64,000 bases of DNA from Vibrio fortis (GCF_024347475.1 NZ_AP025488.1:1364001-1428000); one strand, 5' to 3'; counted from the first letter of the stretch, positions 43,118 through 52,952 are shown. Numbers and translations: made by a program. Notes: a model not told the origin generated them from the letters alone.

Positions 43118-44098
43118 ATGACTGAATTAAAGCAAATCAAAGCAGTAACCGTAACGCTGAACCCAGCTTTGGATCTAACGGGCAGCGTGAATACGCTCAA
43201 TGTAGGTTCAGTGAGTTTGGTTAATACCGGCTCTCTGCATGCAGCAGGCAAAGGCGTTAACGTTGCAAAAGTGCTGTCAGAACTGGGTGCAAAAGTGACG
43301 GTAACAGGCTTCTTAGGTCGCAACAACGAAGAAGCGTTCTGCCAACTGTTCTCTGAAATGGGAGCAACCGACCGCTTCATTCGTGTCGACGGTGCAACGC
43401 GCATCAACGTAAAACTGGTTGAGAACTCAGGTCAAGTGAGCGACATCAACTTCCCGGGCGTACCCGTTGATCAAGATGCGATTGACGCGTTCGAGAAAAC
43501 ACTGATGGAACTGGCTGAAGACCACGATTACTTCGTGATTGCGGGCAGCCTGCCACAAGGGGTTTCCCCTGAGCAGTGTGCATCTTGGGTACAACGCCTG
43601 CATGACCTAGGCAAAAAAGTGCTATTCGACAGCAGTCGTGACGCATTAAAAGCCGGTATCGATGCTCAACCATGGCTTATCAAACCGAACGACGAAGAGC
43701 TTTCTCAGCTGTTCAACGCAGAACTGACTAACCGTGACCAATGCCAACTTGCAGGCCAAGCGCTGAGCGAGAAAGGGATTGAGAACATCGTGGTCTCATT
43801 AGGCGCTGATGGCGTGATGTGGCTCAACAACGGAGAGTGGATGCACGCTCAACCGCCACGCATGCAAGTTGTGAGCACAGTAGGCGCCGGTGACACCCTA
43901 GTGGCAGGCCTATGTTGGGGTCACATGCAACTGATGCCTAAAGCAGAACTTATTCAATTCGCTACCGCCCTTTCGGCACTTGCTGTGTCTCAAGTAGGCG
44001 TTGGTTTAACCAGCCAAGAAGAGCTGGACTCAGTACGACAAAATATCCAATTACAGGCGCTTAACACTCCAACTGGCCAGTTTGAGTCAAGCAAATAG
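43118..44098 (+). CDS. fruK: 1-phosphofructokinase FruK
   Basis: 326 aa PfkB-family kinase converting fructose-1-phosphate to fructose-1,6-bisphosphate. VTLNPALDLTGSV and AGKGVNVAKVLSELGA at the N-terminus; catalytic motif STVGAGDTLVAGLCWG near the C-terminus. FruK lowers the Cra ligand fructose-1-phosphate, so it helps set operon expression. Confidence 0.95.
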   Translation: MTELKQIKAVTVTLNPALDLTGSVNTLNVGSVSLVNTGSLHAAGKGVNVAKVLSELGAKVTVTGFLGRNNEEAFCQLFSEMGATDRFIRVDGATRINVKLVENSGQVSDINFPGVPVDQDAIDAFEKTLMELAEDHDYFVIAGSLPQGVSPEQCASWVQRLHDLGKKVLFDSSRDALKAGIDAQPWLIKPNDEELSQLFNAELTNRDQCQLAGQALSEKGIENIVVSLGADGVMWLNNGEWMHAQPPRMQVVSTVGAGDTLVAGLCWGHMQLMPKAELIQFATALSALAVSQVGVGLTSQEELDSVRQNIQLQALNTPTGQFESSK

Positions 44099-44112
44099 AA
44101 CAAAGGTTTACT

Positions 44113-45849
44113 ATGAATATTACCATTATCACAGCATGCCCGAGTGGCGTTGCAAACAGCATCATCGCAGCAGGTCTACTTGAGAAGGCAGCTAAGGAAC
44201 TAGGTTGGAGCGCAAACATCGAGTGCCAATCAACCGTTCTTCCAAGTGAAGCAGTTTCTGAGGAAGTGATCGCGAGCAGTGATGCCATTGTTATTGCGGC
44301 AAACACGGACGTAGACACACAGCGCTTTGTCGGCAAAAAAGTCTACCAAGCGCCAATCTCTGAGTGCACTGCAGACGCAAAAGCATTTCTAGAGAATGCG
44401 GTTGCGAACGCGAAAGAGCTAGACGCTTCACAAGTCACCACCGCGACAACAGAAGTTAAAGCAAGTGGTGCGAAGAAGATTGTCGCTATCACCGCTTGCC
44501 CGACAGGTGTTGCACACACCTTCATGGCCGCTGAAGCGCTAGAGAATGAAGGTCAACGTCTTGGTCACCAAATCAAGGTTGAAACGCGTGGTTCAGTGGG
44601 TGCGAAAAACCAACTGACTGACCAAGAAATTGCAGAAGCAGACCTAGTCATCATCGCCGCAGACATCGACGTTCCACTTGATCGTTTCAACGGCAAGCCG
44701 CTATACAAAACAACGACGGGTCCTGCACTTAAGAAAACGACTCAAGAATTTGAAAAAGCGTTCGCAGAAGCAACGCCATACCAACACACGGCATCGTCTT
44801 CACAAGCAGCACCTGCTGACGAGAAAAAAGGCGTATACAAGCACCTAATGACCGGTGTGTCTCACATGCTTCCAGTCGTGGTTGCGGGTGGTTTGATCAT
44901 CGCACTCTCTTTCGTATTCGGTATCGAAGCGTTTAAAGAAGAAGGCACACTAGCAGCGGCACTGATGACCATTGGTGGTGGTTCGGCATTCGCTCTGATG
45001 ATTCCGGTTCTCGCTGGTTTCATTGCATTCTCAATTGCTGACCGTCCGGGTCTGGCTCCGGGTCTGATCGGCGGTATGTTGGCGAGCTCAACAGGCGCAG
45101 GTTTCCTAGGTGGTATCGCAGCAGGTTTCATCGCAGGTTACTCAGCCAAGTTCATTGCTGACAAGGTTCAACTTCCACAATCTATGGAAGCCCTTAAACC
45201 GATTCTTATCATTCCATTTATCGCGAGCTTATTTACTGGCTTGGTAATGGTGTACATCGTAGGTGGTCCGGTTTCTGGCGTAATGAGCGCGATGACTGAC
45301 TTCCTAAACAACATGGGTACGTCTAATGCGATTCTTCTTGGTGTGATTCTAGGCGCAATGATGTGTTTCGACCTTGGTGGCCCAGTAAACAAAGCGGCTT
45401 ACACATTCGGTGTTGGTCTACTAGCTTCACAAACTTACGCACCAATGGCGGCTATCATGGCAGCGGGTATGGTTCCTGCTCTAGGTATGGGCCTTGCAAC
45501 TTTCCTAGTGAAAGACAAGTTTGAAGCAGGCGAGCGTGAAGCGGGTAAAGCATCATTCGTACTTGGCTTATGTTTCATCTCTGAAGGTGCGATTCCATTC
45601 GCAGCGAAAGATCCAATGCGTGTTATCCCTGCATGTATGGCTGGTGGCGCACTGACTGGTGCTCTATCAATGCTGTTCGGCGCACAACTGATGGCTCCTC
45701 ACGGTGGTCTGTTCGTACTATTGATTCCAGGTGCAATCTCTCCTGTGCTGATGTACCTAGTGGCGATTGCAGCAGGTACGGCGGTTACCGGTTTCGGTTA
45801 CGCTGCTCTGAAAAAGATGAGCGACTCAAAAGTAACAGCAGAAGCTTAA
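44113..45849 (+). CDS. fruA: PTS fructose-specific EIIBC FruA
   Basis: 578 aa. Two EIIB-like domains are in tandem: the first (1-100, Cys9 in ITACPSGVAN) is the degenerate copy usual in FruA, the second has active Cys129 in ITACPTGVAHTFMAAEAL. The C-terminal EIIC membrane domain (about 235-570) spans the inner membrane and contains FDLGGPVNKAAYTFG and FISEGAIPFAAKDP. It phosphorylates fructose to fructose-1-phosphate on entry. 14 nt after fruK. Confidence 0.95.
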   Translation: MNITIITACPSGVANSIIAAGLLEKAAKELGWSANIECQSTVLPSEAVSEEVIASSDAIVIAANTDVDTQRFVGKKVYQAPISECTADAKAFLENAVANAKELDASQVTTATTEVKASGAKKIVAITACPTGVAHTFMAAEALENEGQRLGHQIKVETRGSVGAKNQLTDQEIAEADLVIIAADIDVPLDRFNGKPLYKTTTGPALKKTTQEFEKAFAEATPYQHTASSSQAAPADEKKGVYKHLMTGVSHMLPVVVAGGLIIALSFVFGIEAFKEEGTLAAALMTIGGGSAFALMIPVLAGFIAFSIADRPGLAPGLIGGMLASSTGAGFLGGIAAGFIAGYSAKFIADKVQLPQSMEALKPILIIPFIASLFTGLVMVYIVGGPVSGVMSAMTDFLNNMGTSNAILLGVILGAMMCFDLGGPVNKAAYTFGVGLLASQTYAPMAAIMAAGMVPALGMGLATFLVKDKFEAGEREAGKASFVLGLCFISEGAIPFAAKDPMRVIPACMAGGALTGALSMLFGAQLMAPHGGLFVLLIPGAISPVLMYLVAIAAGTAVTGFGYAALKKMSDSKVTAEA

Positions 45850-45891
45850 TCCCCCTATTCTGCTCAGCTCCGATAAAGTGACTTTATAAGC

Positions 45892-45921
45892 AAAGGCTCC
45901 TCAATTGAGGAGCCTTTTTGT
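45892..45921 (+). terminator. Terminator of fruBKA
   Basis: AAGGCTCCTCA ... TGAGGAGCCTT, palindromic stem followed by TTTTGTTTC; placed to serve the convergent AraC-type gene too. Confidence 0.9.
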
Positions 45922-45925
45922 TTCT

Positions 45926-46876
45926 TTAATTTGTAGCCGATTCGAGATCATCGACAATCACTGGTAACTGAAATGAGAAAGTCACACCTTCAACATCCGT
46001 TGTATCAATTTGACGAATCATCTCCACTAAGTGCCCTTGAGTATCGAGTCGGAGCTTTTGTTGCTCAGCACTTTGAAACAATGACTCCAACGCAGCGCTG
46101 TATGCTACATCTGATACCAAATAAACCTCACTACATAAGTAGTAACCCTCAGCAATGATCACATCATGCTGGCTAGGGTCCGCCTGCCAATTGCCGATAC
46201 AGAGATCGATCTCATCCCATGTTTTGCGCATCTGCTTTAATGGTGTGGTGCTCATTAACTTAGTCGATTTTCTACCATACAACTCAAATACAGTGTCCCA
46301 ATCAGGGTCATCTAGCTTTAAATTTTTCATGCTTCGTTGTGGGTACCAGACCAATTCGGTTGGAATCGACTGAGCAAGATGGCTCTCTATCGATCCACTT
46401 CCTGTCGGGTGTGCAAGCCGTTTAAGGAAATCTGCGGTTTCTCGTGGCGTCGCTTCGTATCCCATTTTACGAATTTGTTTGGCAGTCACGCCGAGGTCTC
46501 TTTTCAATGCTTTACCAAGCGCTTGAGACGAAGAGAAGCCGCAATATTGGGCTATCTCCATTGCACTCCACGGCTCATCGTTCAATAACAAACTCACCGC
46601 CACTTGTAGCCGGATTCGACCTAGGTATTGACCCGGTGTCTCATGGAACAATTCAGCAAACTGGCGATGAAAATGATACGGAGATATCGCAGCAGCAGTC
46701 GCGATCTCTTCCCAAGTACGTCGCTCTGCCCACTCTTCATGCATCATGGTGAGAGCTTGAGTGAAACGCTTCTTTTGATGATCCGGAAGGGATTTCAACA
46801 ACGCCACCTCCGGCACCAATTGAAATGCCGGTCTAGGTTCCGACTTAGGTTGGTTCTTCTCGTCCTTGTTACTCAT
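45926..46876 (-). CDS. AraC-family transcriptional regulator
   Basis: 316 aa. Unusually, the two helix-turn-helix motifs are near the N-terminus (about 40-130: RTWEEIATAAAISPYHFHRQ; SAMEIAQYCGFSSSQALGKAL), as in Rob/SoxS-type proteins with a C-terminal effector domain. Residues 150-316 form that domain, possibly GyrI-like (VTFSFQLPVIVDD). Start at 46876 after GGAAAGAG; open to 47038, but that would run through a tandem repeat. On the same strand as the efflux operon, 107 nt behind the RND stop, so likely co-transcribed or its regulator. Confidence 0.85.
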   Translation of the reverse strand: MSNKDEKNQPKSEPRPAFQLVPEVALLKSLPDHQKKRFTQALTMMHEEWAERRTWEEIATAAAISPYHFHRQFAELFHETPGQYLGRIRLQVAVSLLLNDEPWSAMEIAQYCGFSSSQALGKALKRDLGVTAKQIRKMGYEATPRETADFLKRLAHPTGSGSIESHLAQSIPTELVWYPQRSMKNLKLDDPDWDTVFELYGRKSTKLMSTTPLKQMRKTWDEIDLCIGNWQADPSQHDVIIAEGYYLCSEVYLVSDVAYSAALESLFQSAEQQKLRLDTQGHLVEMIRQIDTTDVEGVTFSFQLPVIVDDLESATN

Positions 46877-46952
46877 GCTCTTTCCAATATGGGTCAAACG
46901 ATGCCCGAGTTCTAATGTAATATCCGTCACTATGCGTTCTCTATAAGCCATT

Positions 46953-47000
46953 CGTAATCTAAAGGCTATGCGTAATCTAAAGGCTATGCGTAATCTAAAG
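46953..47000. repeat. 18-bp tandem repeat covering the end of the RND gene
   Basis: CGTAATCTAAAGGCTATG occurs twice plus a 12-base third copy, head to tail. The first RND-strand copy encodes the final codons Leu-Asp-Tyr-Ala-stop; the other copies repeat the same codons and stop downstream. It looks like recent slippage or duplication. Confidence 0.92.
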
Positions 47001-50000
47001 AAAGCGACGTTTGCTCGATTTTCGGCGCTTTGCGACAAAATAAACCGAGCAGCACCGGAATCAAAATTAAGGTGACCGCCGTAGCAAACAGTTCACCAAA
47101 CACCAGCGAGACTGCGGCAGGTTTTAAGTACTGCGCCTGCTCTGCCGTTTCACTGAGCAGCGGTAACAAGCCACACACAGTAGTGATGGTCGTCAGGAAT
47201 ATTGCTCGTAGACGACTGGTTCCTGCAATCACCAACGCTTTCTGCAGCGGCACCCCACTTCGATACTCCGAGTTAAATCGAGTGATGAGAACCAATGAAT
47301 CATTGATAACAATACCTGTCATCGCCATCATCCCAAACATAGAGAGCAAACTGATTGGCAGGTCCATGATGTAGTGGCCGAAGATCGCGCCGGCAAAGCC
47401 GAACGGAATCACCGCCATAATAATAAAGGGTTGCCAGTAAGATTTAAGCGGCACTGCCAACAAAATGTAAATCAGCAACAGAGTGAGGATCATGGCGGTT
47501 TTAAAGCCTGACGACACCTCGCCAATCTCTTCAAATTCGCCCCCTGCTCTTATCGTGACGTCAGGATATTGAGCTTCCAGTTCTGTAATGGTCTCATCCA
47601 GCTGCGCCATAGTTTGCTCTGGCGATTGAATATCACGATTCTGCTTCCAGTATAGGTTAAGCACTTGCTCGCGATTACGACGGTACACGACTTGTGGCTC
47701 CTGTTCGTATTGAAGGCTCGCAACATCGCCGAGTAACACCGAACCACCATCAGGCAGACGAATCATGGCTTGTTCTAACTGAGACAGTGTCTGACGGTGC
47801 TCTCTTGCATATTGCAGTAAAACCTTGGTCTCTTGCCCTTTTTCGAGCAGGCGATGTATTTCTCGCTCACCATAAGCCTCACCAACCAGTTTTGCGAGCT
47901 TCTCTTGTGTTAGCCCCAATTGTTCACCAAATCGATTTACCACAATACGCACCTGCGGCGAACCGGCTTGTCCATCGTCATACACATCTGAAACGCCGTT
48001 CAAGCTGGCAAGTTTTTCAGACAATAATTGGCTCACTTGTTTAGCCAGTGCCCTGTCATTTGCTGATACGGTAATGAAGGTACCACCTGCAGGTTCTTCT
48101 GCCGCACTAAACTGAGTCGAATACGCCCCTTCCACGGCTCCCGTGGCATCACGCCAACGGTCAATCAATAGATTACTTGGTAAAGTGCTGAGTGATTCAG
48201 TTGTTAGCTCCGCTGTTACTTCAATCTCACCAAAACCGTCTGACCACGCTAGTAGGTTAATCACTGGGGCTTCGCTTAAAGGAAAATCATCCATCAAGCT
48301 CTGCTCAACCTTCGCCATTGCTAACTCAACTTGTGACAGTGCTTGTTGCTGTAATGGTAGTGGCGCACCGTCTTCCAGTTCGATTTTTGCGGTAACGTAA
48401 CGCCCTGGGATCTCAGGGAACAGTGCGCTACGGATCGCGCCATTCGACCACATTCCATAACCCAAGGTGATCATGGCAACAAACCCCAATAACGACGCGA
48501 ACTTATAGTTCAACGCATGCTCCAGCACGGGCTTATAAACTCGCAGGTTAAACGCCTGAAGCATCTGCTGAGCCTTACCTTGGATTCGCGTAATGATGTT
48601 TCGACGCGGTTTAGATTCAATCTGCGCAAGGTGCGAAGGCAGGATGAACTTGCTCTCCACCAGCGAGAAGATCAATGCGAAGATCACCACTGCAGAGAAG
48701 CCCGCCAACACCTTAGCCAATTCATTGTTGATCCACAGCATCGGTGAAAAGGCAGCAATGGTAGTAAGCACCCCAAATACAGTTGCAACCGACACCGAGT
48801 GAACACCTTGCCACGCTGCAAGCTTGGGATCGATCGCCTTTCCCGCTGGCGATGGCGTCCGCTTTTCGTGGATTGCCTCCCCTACAACCACCGCATCATC
48901 CACTAAGATCCCGAGCACCAAAATGAAGCCAAACAGAGTTATATCATTAACGCTGTAATTCGTTAGCTGCATTGAAACCAACGTGCCTGCGAGCGCAACC
49001 GGAATGCCGACCGCGACCCAGAATGCCAGCTTGAGTTCAAGAAACAGCCCCAACAAGACAATAACAATCAATAGCCCTTGCCATGCGTTGTCACCTAAGC
49101 GAAATAGTTGTTCTTCGATGTAAGGTGCCATATCCGCCATGGTATCCAGCGAAATATCAGACGGCAGCTGTGCACGCTGCTCTTTAAGCACTTGTTGAAC
49201 CGCCTCACTCACCTTAAGTAAGTTATCGGTTTGGCTCGTGCTGATCAAAAGGGCAATTGCATTCGAACCGTTATTTCGGACGATGGAACCGCTCTGTTCA
49301 TAGCCTCGGCTAAGCTCGGCAATATCACTCAGTCGCACCTTGCCGTTTGCATTTGCGATCACAACCAAATCATTGAGCTTCTGCAAGTCATCAGCATAGC
49401 CGTCACCACGAATGATCACGCGGCCTTTACTGCTAAGAAGCTCACCAGTTCGAGACTCAAACGAGCGTTGCTCAATCAACTGTGCAAGCTCTTCTAACGT
49501 AATGCCCAAATTCTCAAGTTCTTGCGGCTTTGGTTCGATGATCAACTGAGGATTTCGAGAACCCCAATTCGATACCTTGGATATCTGAGCGTGCTTTTTT
49601 AATGCTTGCTCAACTTGCCTCGCGATCGGTTGAAGCTCTGCATCACTGCGATCTCCAGACACAATCACGAAAGCCGCTAGATTGGTAAACTCGTTGCGAA
49701 CTACCTGTGGCTTTTCTGCCTGTACGGGAAACCCATTTATCGCATTGACTTGGTTGCGTACATCATCCAACAGCTTGTCTAAATCGGTTGAGCTGGTTTT
49801 GCGTACCACCACTCGCGACATACCTGCGCTTGATTGGCTGGTGATCTGCTTAATGCCTGCGATACCACTGATCGACTCTTCAATGCGCTGCGTGACACTT
49901 TCGTCAATCTGCTGCGCTGTACCTCCTGGGTACGCCACATTAATTACCACCGACGACGGTGCGATCTGAGGAAAAGACTCAACCCTAAGGTGCCCAAACG

Positions 50001-50085
50001 AGAGCACACCACTGACCACAATCGCCATCATCAGTAAGTTGGCAGCAACTGGATTATGGATAAACCACTTGGTTAACCAATTCAT
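46984..50085 (-). CDS. RND-family efflux pump permease
   Basis: 1033 aa, full AcrB/MexB-like or heavy RND length. N-terminal helix LLMMAIVVSGVLSFGHLRVE, TM4 proton-relay motif GILVDDAVVVGEAI (tandem Asp), and C-terminal half with MAVIPFGFAGAIFGHYIMDL. HAE1-like sequence: the loops are those of drug or lipid pumps rather than metal (HME) pumps, but the substrate is unknown. ATGA overlap with the adaptor gene; no outer-membrane channel gene nearby, so it probably uses TolC. Confidence 0.93.
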   Translation of the reverse strand: MNWLTKWFIHNPVAANLLMMAIVVSGVLSFGHLRVESFPQIAPSSVVINVAYPGGTAQQIDESVTQRIEESISGIAGIKQITSQSSAGMSRVVVRKTSSTDLDKLLDDVRNQVNAINGFPVQAEKPQVVRNEFTNLAAFVIVSGDRSDAELQPIARQVEQALKKHAQISKVSNWGSRNPQLIIEPKPQELENLGITLEELAQLIEQRSFESRTGELLSSKGRVIIRGDGYADDLQKLNDLVVIANANGKVRLSDIAELSRGYEQSGSIVRNNGSNAIALLISTSQTDNLLKVSEAVQQVLKEQRAQLPSDISLDTMADMAPYIEEQLFRLGDNAWQGLLIVIVLLGLFLELKLAFWVAVGIPVALAGTLVSMQLTNYSVNDITLFGFILVLGILVDDAVVVGEAIHEKRTPSPAGKAIDPKLAAWQGVHSVSVATVFGVLTTIAAFSPMLWINNELAKVLAGFSAVVIFALIFSLVESKFILPSHLAQIESKPRRNIITRIQGKAQQMLQAFNLRVYKPVLEHALNYKFASLLGFVAMITLGYGMWSNGAIRSALFPEIPGRYVTAKIELEDGAPLPLQQQALSQVELAMAKVEQSLMDDFPLSEAPVINLLAWSDGFGEIEVTAELTTESLSTLPSNLLIDRWRDATGAVEGAYSTQFSAAEEPAGGTFITVSANDRALAKQVSQLLSEKLASLNGVSDVYDDGQAGSPQVRIVVNRFGEQLGLTQEKLAKLVGEAYGEREIHRLLEKGQETKVLLQYAREHRQTLSQLEQAMIRLPDGGSVLLGDVASLQYEQEPQVVYRRNREQVLNLYWKQNRDIQSPEQTMAQLDETITELEAQYPDVTIRAGGEFEEIGEVSSGFKTAMILTLLLIYILLAVPLKSYWQPFIIMAVIPFGFAGAIFGHYIMDLPISLLSMFGMMAMTGIVINDSLVLITRFNSEYRSGVPLQKALVIAGTSRLRAIFLTTITTVCGLLPLLSETAEQAQYLKPAAVSLVFGELFATAVTLILIPVLLGLFCRKAPKIEQTSLSLDYA

Positions 50086-51272
50086 GGAGTCACCTCTTCC
50101 GATTGCGTTGCTTTAGAGGCGATAGCTGTGGTTAATTCAAGCTCCTCAACCGTGCGAATCGGGGCAACTTGCTTACCCGCTAACATTGAAGACAAAGGAT
50201 ACTTAACCACTGAGCGAGTTTTTTGTTGATGGTCAGAGAACTTCACATGCACTTGCTCTTGAGTCTCCTCTACCAGTGTCACTCGCTCTTTTTGCAATTG
50301 ATCGTGACTATCTAACGTCCAGACATAGCCGTCGCGCGTTAAACTGCTCATCGGAAGCGAACTCACGTCAGTTTGTTCACCAAGGTTCACCTTCACCTCA
50401 ACCTGTTGATTTGGGAACAAGCGTGGAACCTGATAAGGGTTTTGAACCGAGAGCACGACTTGTCGTTGGCGAGTAACCGGATCAACGTTTGGCGAAACAT
50501 AGCGCACTGCGGCTGACCAACGCTGTCCAGAGCGGGCAACCACGGTTATCTCTGGCTGAGAAGCTTCTTGCCCTTTAAGTACCGCTTGCTGAACTCTTGC
50601 CCAATGTAACTCAGATACGGGTAGCGCAACGTCAATCGAATCGCTAGCAGCCAGATCAAATATGGCTTGTCCCGCTTCTATCCACTCTCCTGGACTCACA
50701 TGACGATTCAAAATCACTGCATCAAAGGGAGCAACGATGGTGGCTTCTTTAAGTAATTTTGTCGCACTCTGATAAGCCTGTTTTGCTTGAGTTAACTCGG
50801 CTTTGGCCGCTGCAACCTGTGGTTCTTTGCGGGCAAACGCGGAACTTTTACTTGGATTGAGCATTTTGAGTGCCACGGTTTGTTCATGTTCTATTTGCTT
50901 TAGATTCAGTTCCGCTTGTTTAACCTGGCTCAGAGCCATCGCAACGTTGGAGCGCAGTGCACTGTTATCTAACTTAGCCAATACGTCGCCTTCTTTTATT
51001 AATGTTCCCGGCTCCATTGCCAAGTTAACCCAAGCTAGCTCGGCACTGCTTGATGCCTTGAGTTGAATTGGCCAGCGTGACTGTGTGACGGCCAACAAAT
51101 TCAAAGAGGCTTCATAGGTAGTTGGCGTCACTTCAATTACAGACACAGGTGCAAGAACGGCCTCTTTCTCTTCCAGTGTGACCGGATCGGGTTCGAGTTC
51201 ATCGACAAGAATTAAGGCAGCGAGAATCGCCACGCAGCCGAGGGCAATGGAAAGCGGCTTTTTAAACTTCAT
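50082..51272 (-). CDS. RND membrane-fusion (adaptor) protein
   Basis: 396 aa. One N-terminal helix (LSIALGCVAILAALILVDEL), then the lipoyl half-motif MEPGTLIKEGDVLAKLDNS, a coiled-coil hairpin (LSQVKQAELNLKQIEHEQ), second lipoyl half ATIVAPFDAVILNRHVSPG, and beta-barrel with PRLFPNQQVEVKVNLG. Bridges the pump to an outer-membrane channel. AAGGAGAAGCCTT precedes the ATG. Overlaps the upstream ABC-like gene by 11 nt. Confidence 0.92.
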   Translation of the reverse strand: MKFKKPLSIALGCVAILAALILVDELEPDPVTLEEKEAVLAPVSVIEVTPTTYEASLNLLAVTQSRWPIQLKASSSAELAWVNLAMEPGTLIKEGDVLAKLDNSALRSNVAMALSQVKQAELNLKQIEHEQTVALKMLNPSKSSAFARKEPQVAAAKAELTQAKQAYQSATKLLKEATIVAPFDAVILNRHVSPGEWIEAGQAIFDLAASDSIDVALPVSELHWARVQQAVLKGQEASQPEITVVARSGQRWSAAVRYVSPNVDPVTRQRQVVLSVQNPYQVPRLFPNQQVEVKVNLGEQTDVSSLPMSSLTRDGYVWTLDSHDQLQKERVTLVEETQEQVHVKFSDHQQKTRSVVKYPLSSMLAGKQVAPIRTVEELELTTAIASKATQSEEVTP

Positions 51273-52149
51273 AAGGCTTCTCCTTCATAACCGGTTGTTT
51301 GTTTTTTTGATTAAGACGCTGGCTGATTTCACCAAGTCGAGAGAGGGTTTGTAGGGTAATCGGTAGTAGTACCGCTGTTTCAACGAACTCCAATGAGTAA
51401 GTCACAATCGAAAAGACCTGGCCCGGCGTCGGTGAATCCATGTAACTCACTAGCCATAAGTTACTCAGCACCGCAGAAAACAGCAGCGTGAAGATAAATC
51501 CATACACAATGGCTTCAGTGTCGGAAAGTTTCACTTCACACTGTTTGAGACGTTCAAAGTGATGTCGAATAGCAGACAATTTGGCCGCGCCGAGCAACCA
51601 GACTTGCTGTTCAACTTGATCATTAAATTCGCCATTCAAACGAGTAAAGGTGTGATGAAACAACCCATAGATGATCAGCATTGCAATGCCCGCACCCAAC
51701 ATGGAGAACGCCAGTGAATAATCGAAGGTTGCCAAGATCACCACAGTAGCAATCAGTTGAACTACCGCCGTCATCAAGGAAGGCAGGTCGTCTTCAAGGA
51801 AATCGACCAGTTCACGAGACATGGTCAAGCGCGCATCTTTGGCTGATAGCTCTAAACCTCGTAGGTTTCTCTCGACCAAATTCGCTAGCTTAACTCTAAT
51901 AGAGCCATAAACACGGGTGTCGTAGAAACGACGAACAACGCTAACAATCACCAGTACAAACAAGCACAAGGCCAGCATCAATAAGGGTTGCAGATCCTGC
52001 TGTAGCACACCGTCTATTGCGAAACCGATAAACAGAGGCAATAGAATCAGCATAATGTTTTCGATAAGTACCATCAGCCACGTCAAGAGAACCTTCCAAA
52101 GATTCAAACGGATGATGGTGAACAGTGAGATGGGCTGTTTGAAGTTCAT
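51262..52149 (-). CDS. ABC-type six-helix transmembrane domain protein without an ATPase domain
   Basis: 295 aa. The helix pattern (LMVLIENIMLILLPLFIGFAI; LPSLMTAVVQLIATVVILATF; AFSMLGAGIAMLIIYGLF; VFSIVTYSLEFVETAVLLPI) is that of an ABC exporter TMD, ending just where a nucleotide-binding domain would begin (LGEISQRLNQKNKQPV). No Walker motif follows and no ATPase gene is adjacent. Start at 52149 after GGGGTCAATA; a GTG at 52161 is also in frame. First gene of the efflux operon. Confidence 0.8.
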   Translation of the reverse strand: MNFKQPISLFTIIRLNLWKVLLTWLMVLIENIMLILLPLFIGFAIDGVLQQDLQPLLMLALCLFVLVIVSVVRRFYDTRVYGSIRVKLANLVERNLRGLELSAKDARLTMSRELVDFLEDDLPSLMTAVVQLIATVVILATFDYSLAFSMLGAGIAMLIIYGLFHHTFTRLNGEFNDQVEQQVWLLGAAKLSAIRHHFERLKQCEVKLSDTEAIVYGFIFTLLFSAVLSNLWLVSYMDSPTPGQVFSIVTYSLEFVETAVLLPITLQTLSRLGEISQRLNQKNKQPVMKEKPYEV

Positions 52150-52239
52150 TATTGACCCCACAAATAATAATGGCGTCAGTATTACTAATTCGACGTTGGA
52201 AAAAGTGTCCCAAATTGCTGTATTGAGGCTTTTATCTTT

Positions 52240-52257
52240 GGTTACCTTTTGATTACC
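52240..52257 (+). promoter_or_regulatory. Direct-repeat box GGTTACC-N4-GATTACC, divergent efflux/two-component promoter
   Basis: Two heptamers start 11 nt apart, one helical turn, the arrangement bound by OmpR-type dimers. TATCTT, a -10-like hexamer, begins 10 nt after the repeat, so it would overlap the -35 region of the promoter of the exported-protein gene (52339). The same box occurs at 55837. It also lies 91 nt upstream of the minus-strand efflux operon. Confidence 0.6.
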
Positions 52258-52338
52258 TCTCTCCCGTTATCTTGTTTAGCAACACGAGAATGCACACTCG
52301 CTATTCTCAATATCCAATAACCAACAGGGAGAGTGACA

Positions 52339-52932
52339 ATGAAACTGTTCGCTTCAATACTCACAACAACGGCCATTACCGGCGCGATTTGGGCAGCTCT
52401 ACATACCCAACCTGCGATTGCAGACGCAAAGACTCAAACCAATGCCGACGCCAGTAAAAACACTAACGCCAACGCGGCACTCGTTACAGCGTCTAACGAC
52501 AAGACCGATATGACAAAATCAGGTTCTATTATTGGGGTAACCAAGACGGTTGCGCTCGATTCGGTCCCGCAAGTCTGGGCGCTCTTTTATGAGCAGGTTG
52601 AATCCAACAATAATCCGAACTTAAGTACGCCGAATGTTGTAGGCAATGAAGTGATTGTTCTTTACCAAGATATCACCAAAGATTTCAGCGAAGCTAAAGT
52701 CACCGTCGGCTTTGTACAAAACGCGACGTCTGATGACAAGCCTAATGCGAATTTTCCAAGCATCAAACAAGCCGTAACACTGCTTAATAAAGGGCAACAT
52801 GACGATACGGAGCTAACAAACGCTTGGGAGATGATAGATTTTCGACGCGAAGTGAAGGCCGTACTCGAACGCCACTATCTAAATCAGCACGGGCTGCCTG
52901 ATTCCAGTGAACTCTATGTCTACTATAAATAG
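52339..52932 (+). CDS. Exported protein, possibly GyrI-like fold
   Basis: 197 aa. Signal peptide MKLFASILTTTAITGAIWA... with cleavage after IADA, a 35-residue Ala/Asn/Thr-rich linker (TNADASKNTNANAALVTAS), then a globular domain with QVWALFYEQVE and VIVLYQDITKDFSEAKVTVGFV that resembles GyrI/effector-binding domains. If so, it is a periplasmic ligand binder, perhaps co-sensor of the kinase; not proven. Start ATG at 52339 after AGGGAGAG. First gene of a plus-strand operon. Confidence 0.65.
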   Translation: MKLFASILTTTAITGAIWAALHTQPAIADAKTQTNADASKNTNANAALVTASNDKTDMTKSGSIIGVTKTVALDSVPQVWALFYEQVESNNNPNLSTPNVVGNEVIVLYQDITKDFSEAKVTVGFVQNATSDDKPNANFPSIKQAVTLLNKGQHDDTELTNAWEMIDFRREVKAVLERHYLNQHGLPDSSELYVYYK

Positions 52933-52952
52933 AACCAACAAGGATAATCGTC

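Noticed and set aside
44113..44420. Possible gene duplication or frameshift in fruA
   Set aside because: The degenerate first EIIB domain is normal for FruA.
46877..47038. N-terminal extension of the AraC protein
   Set aside because: It is encoded by the tandem repeat (RLRIAF copies) and overlaps the RND gene; the 46876 start has a ribosome site.
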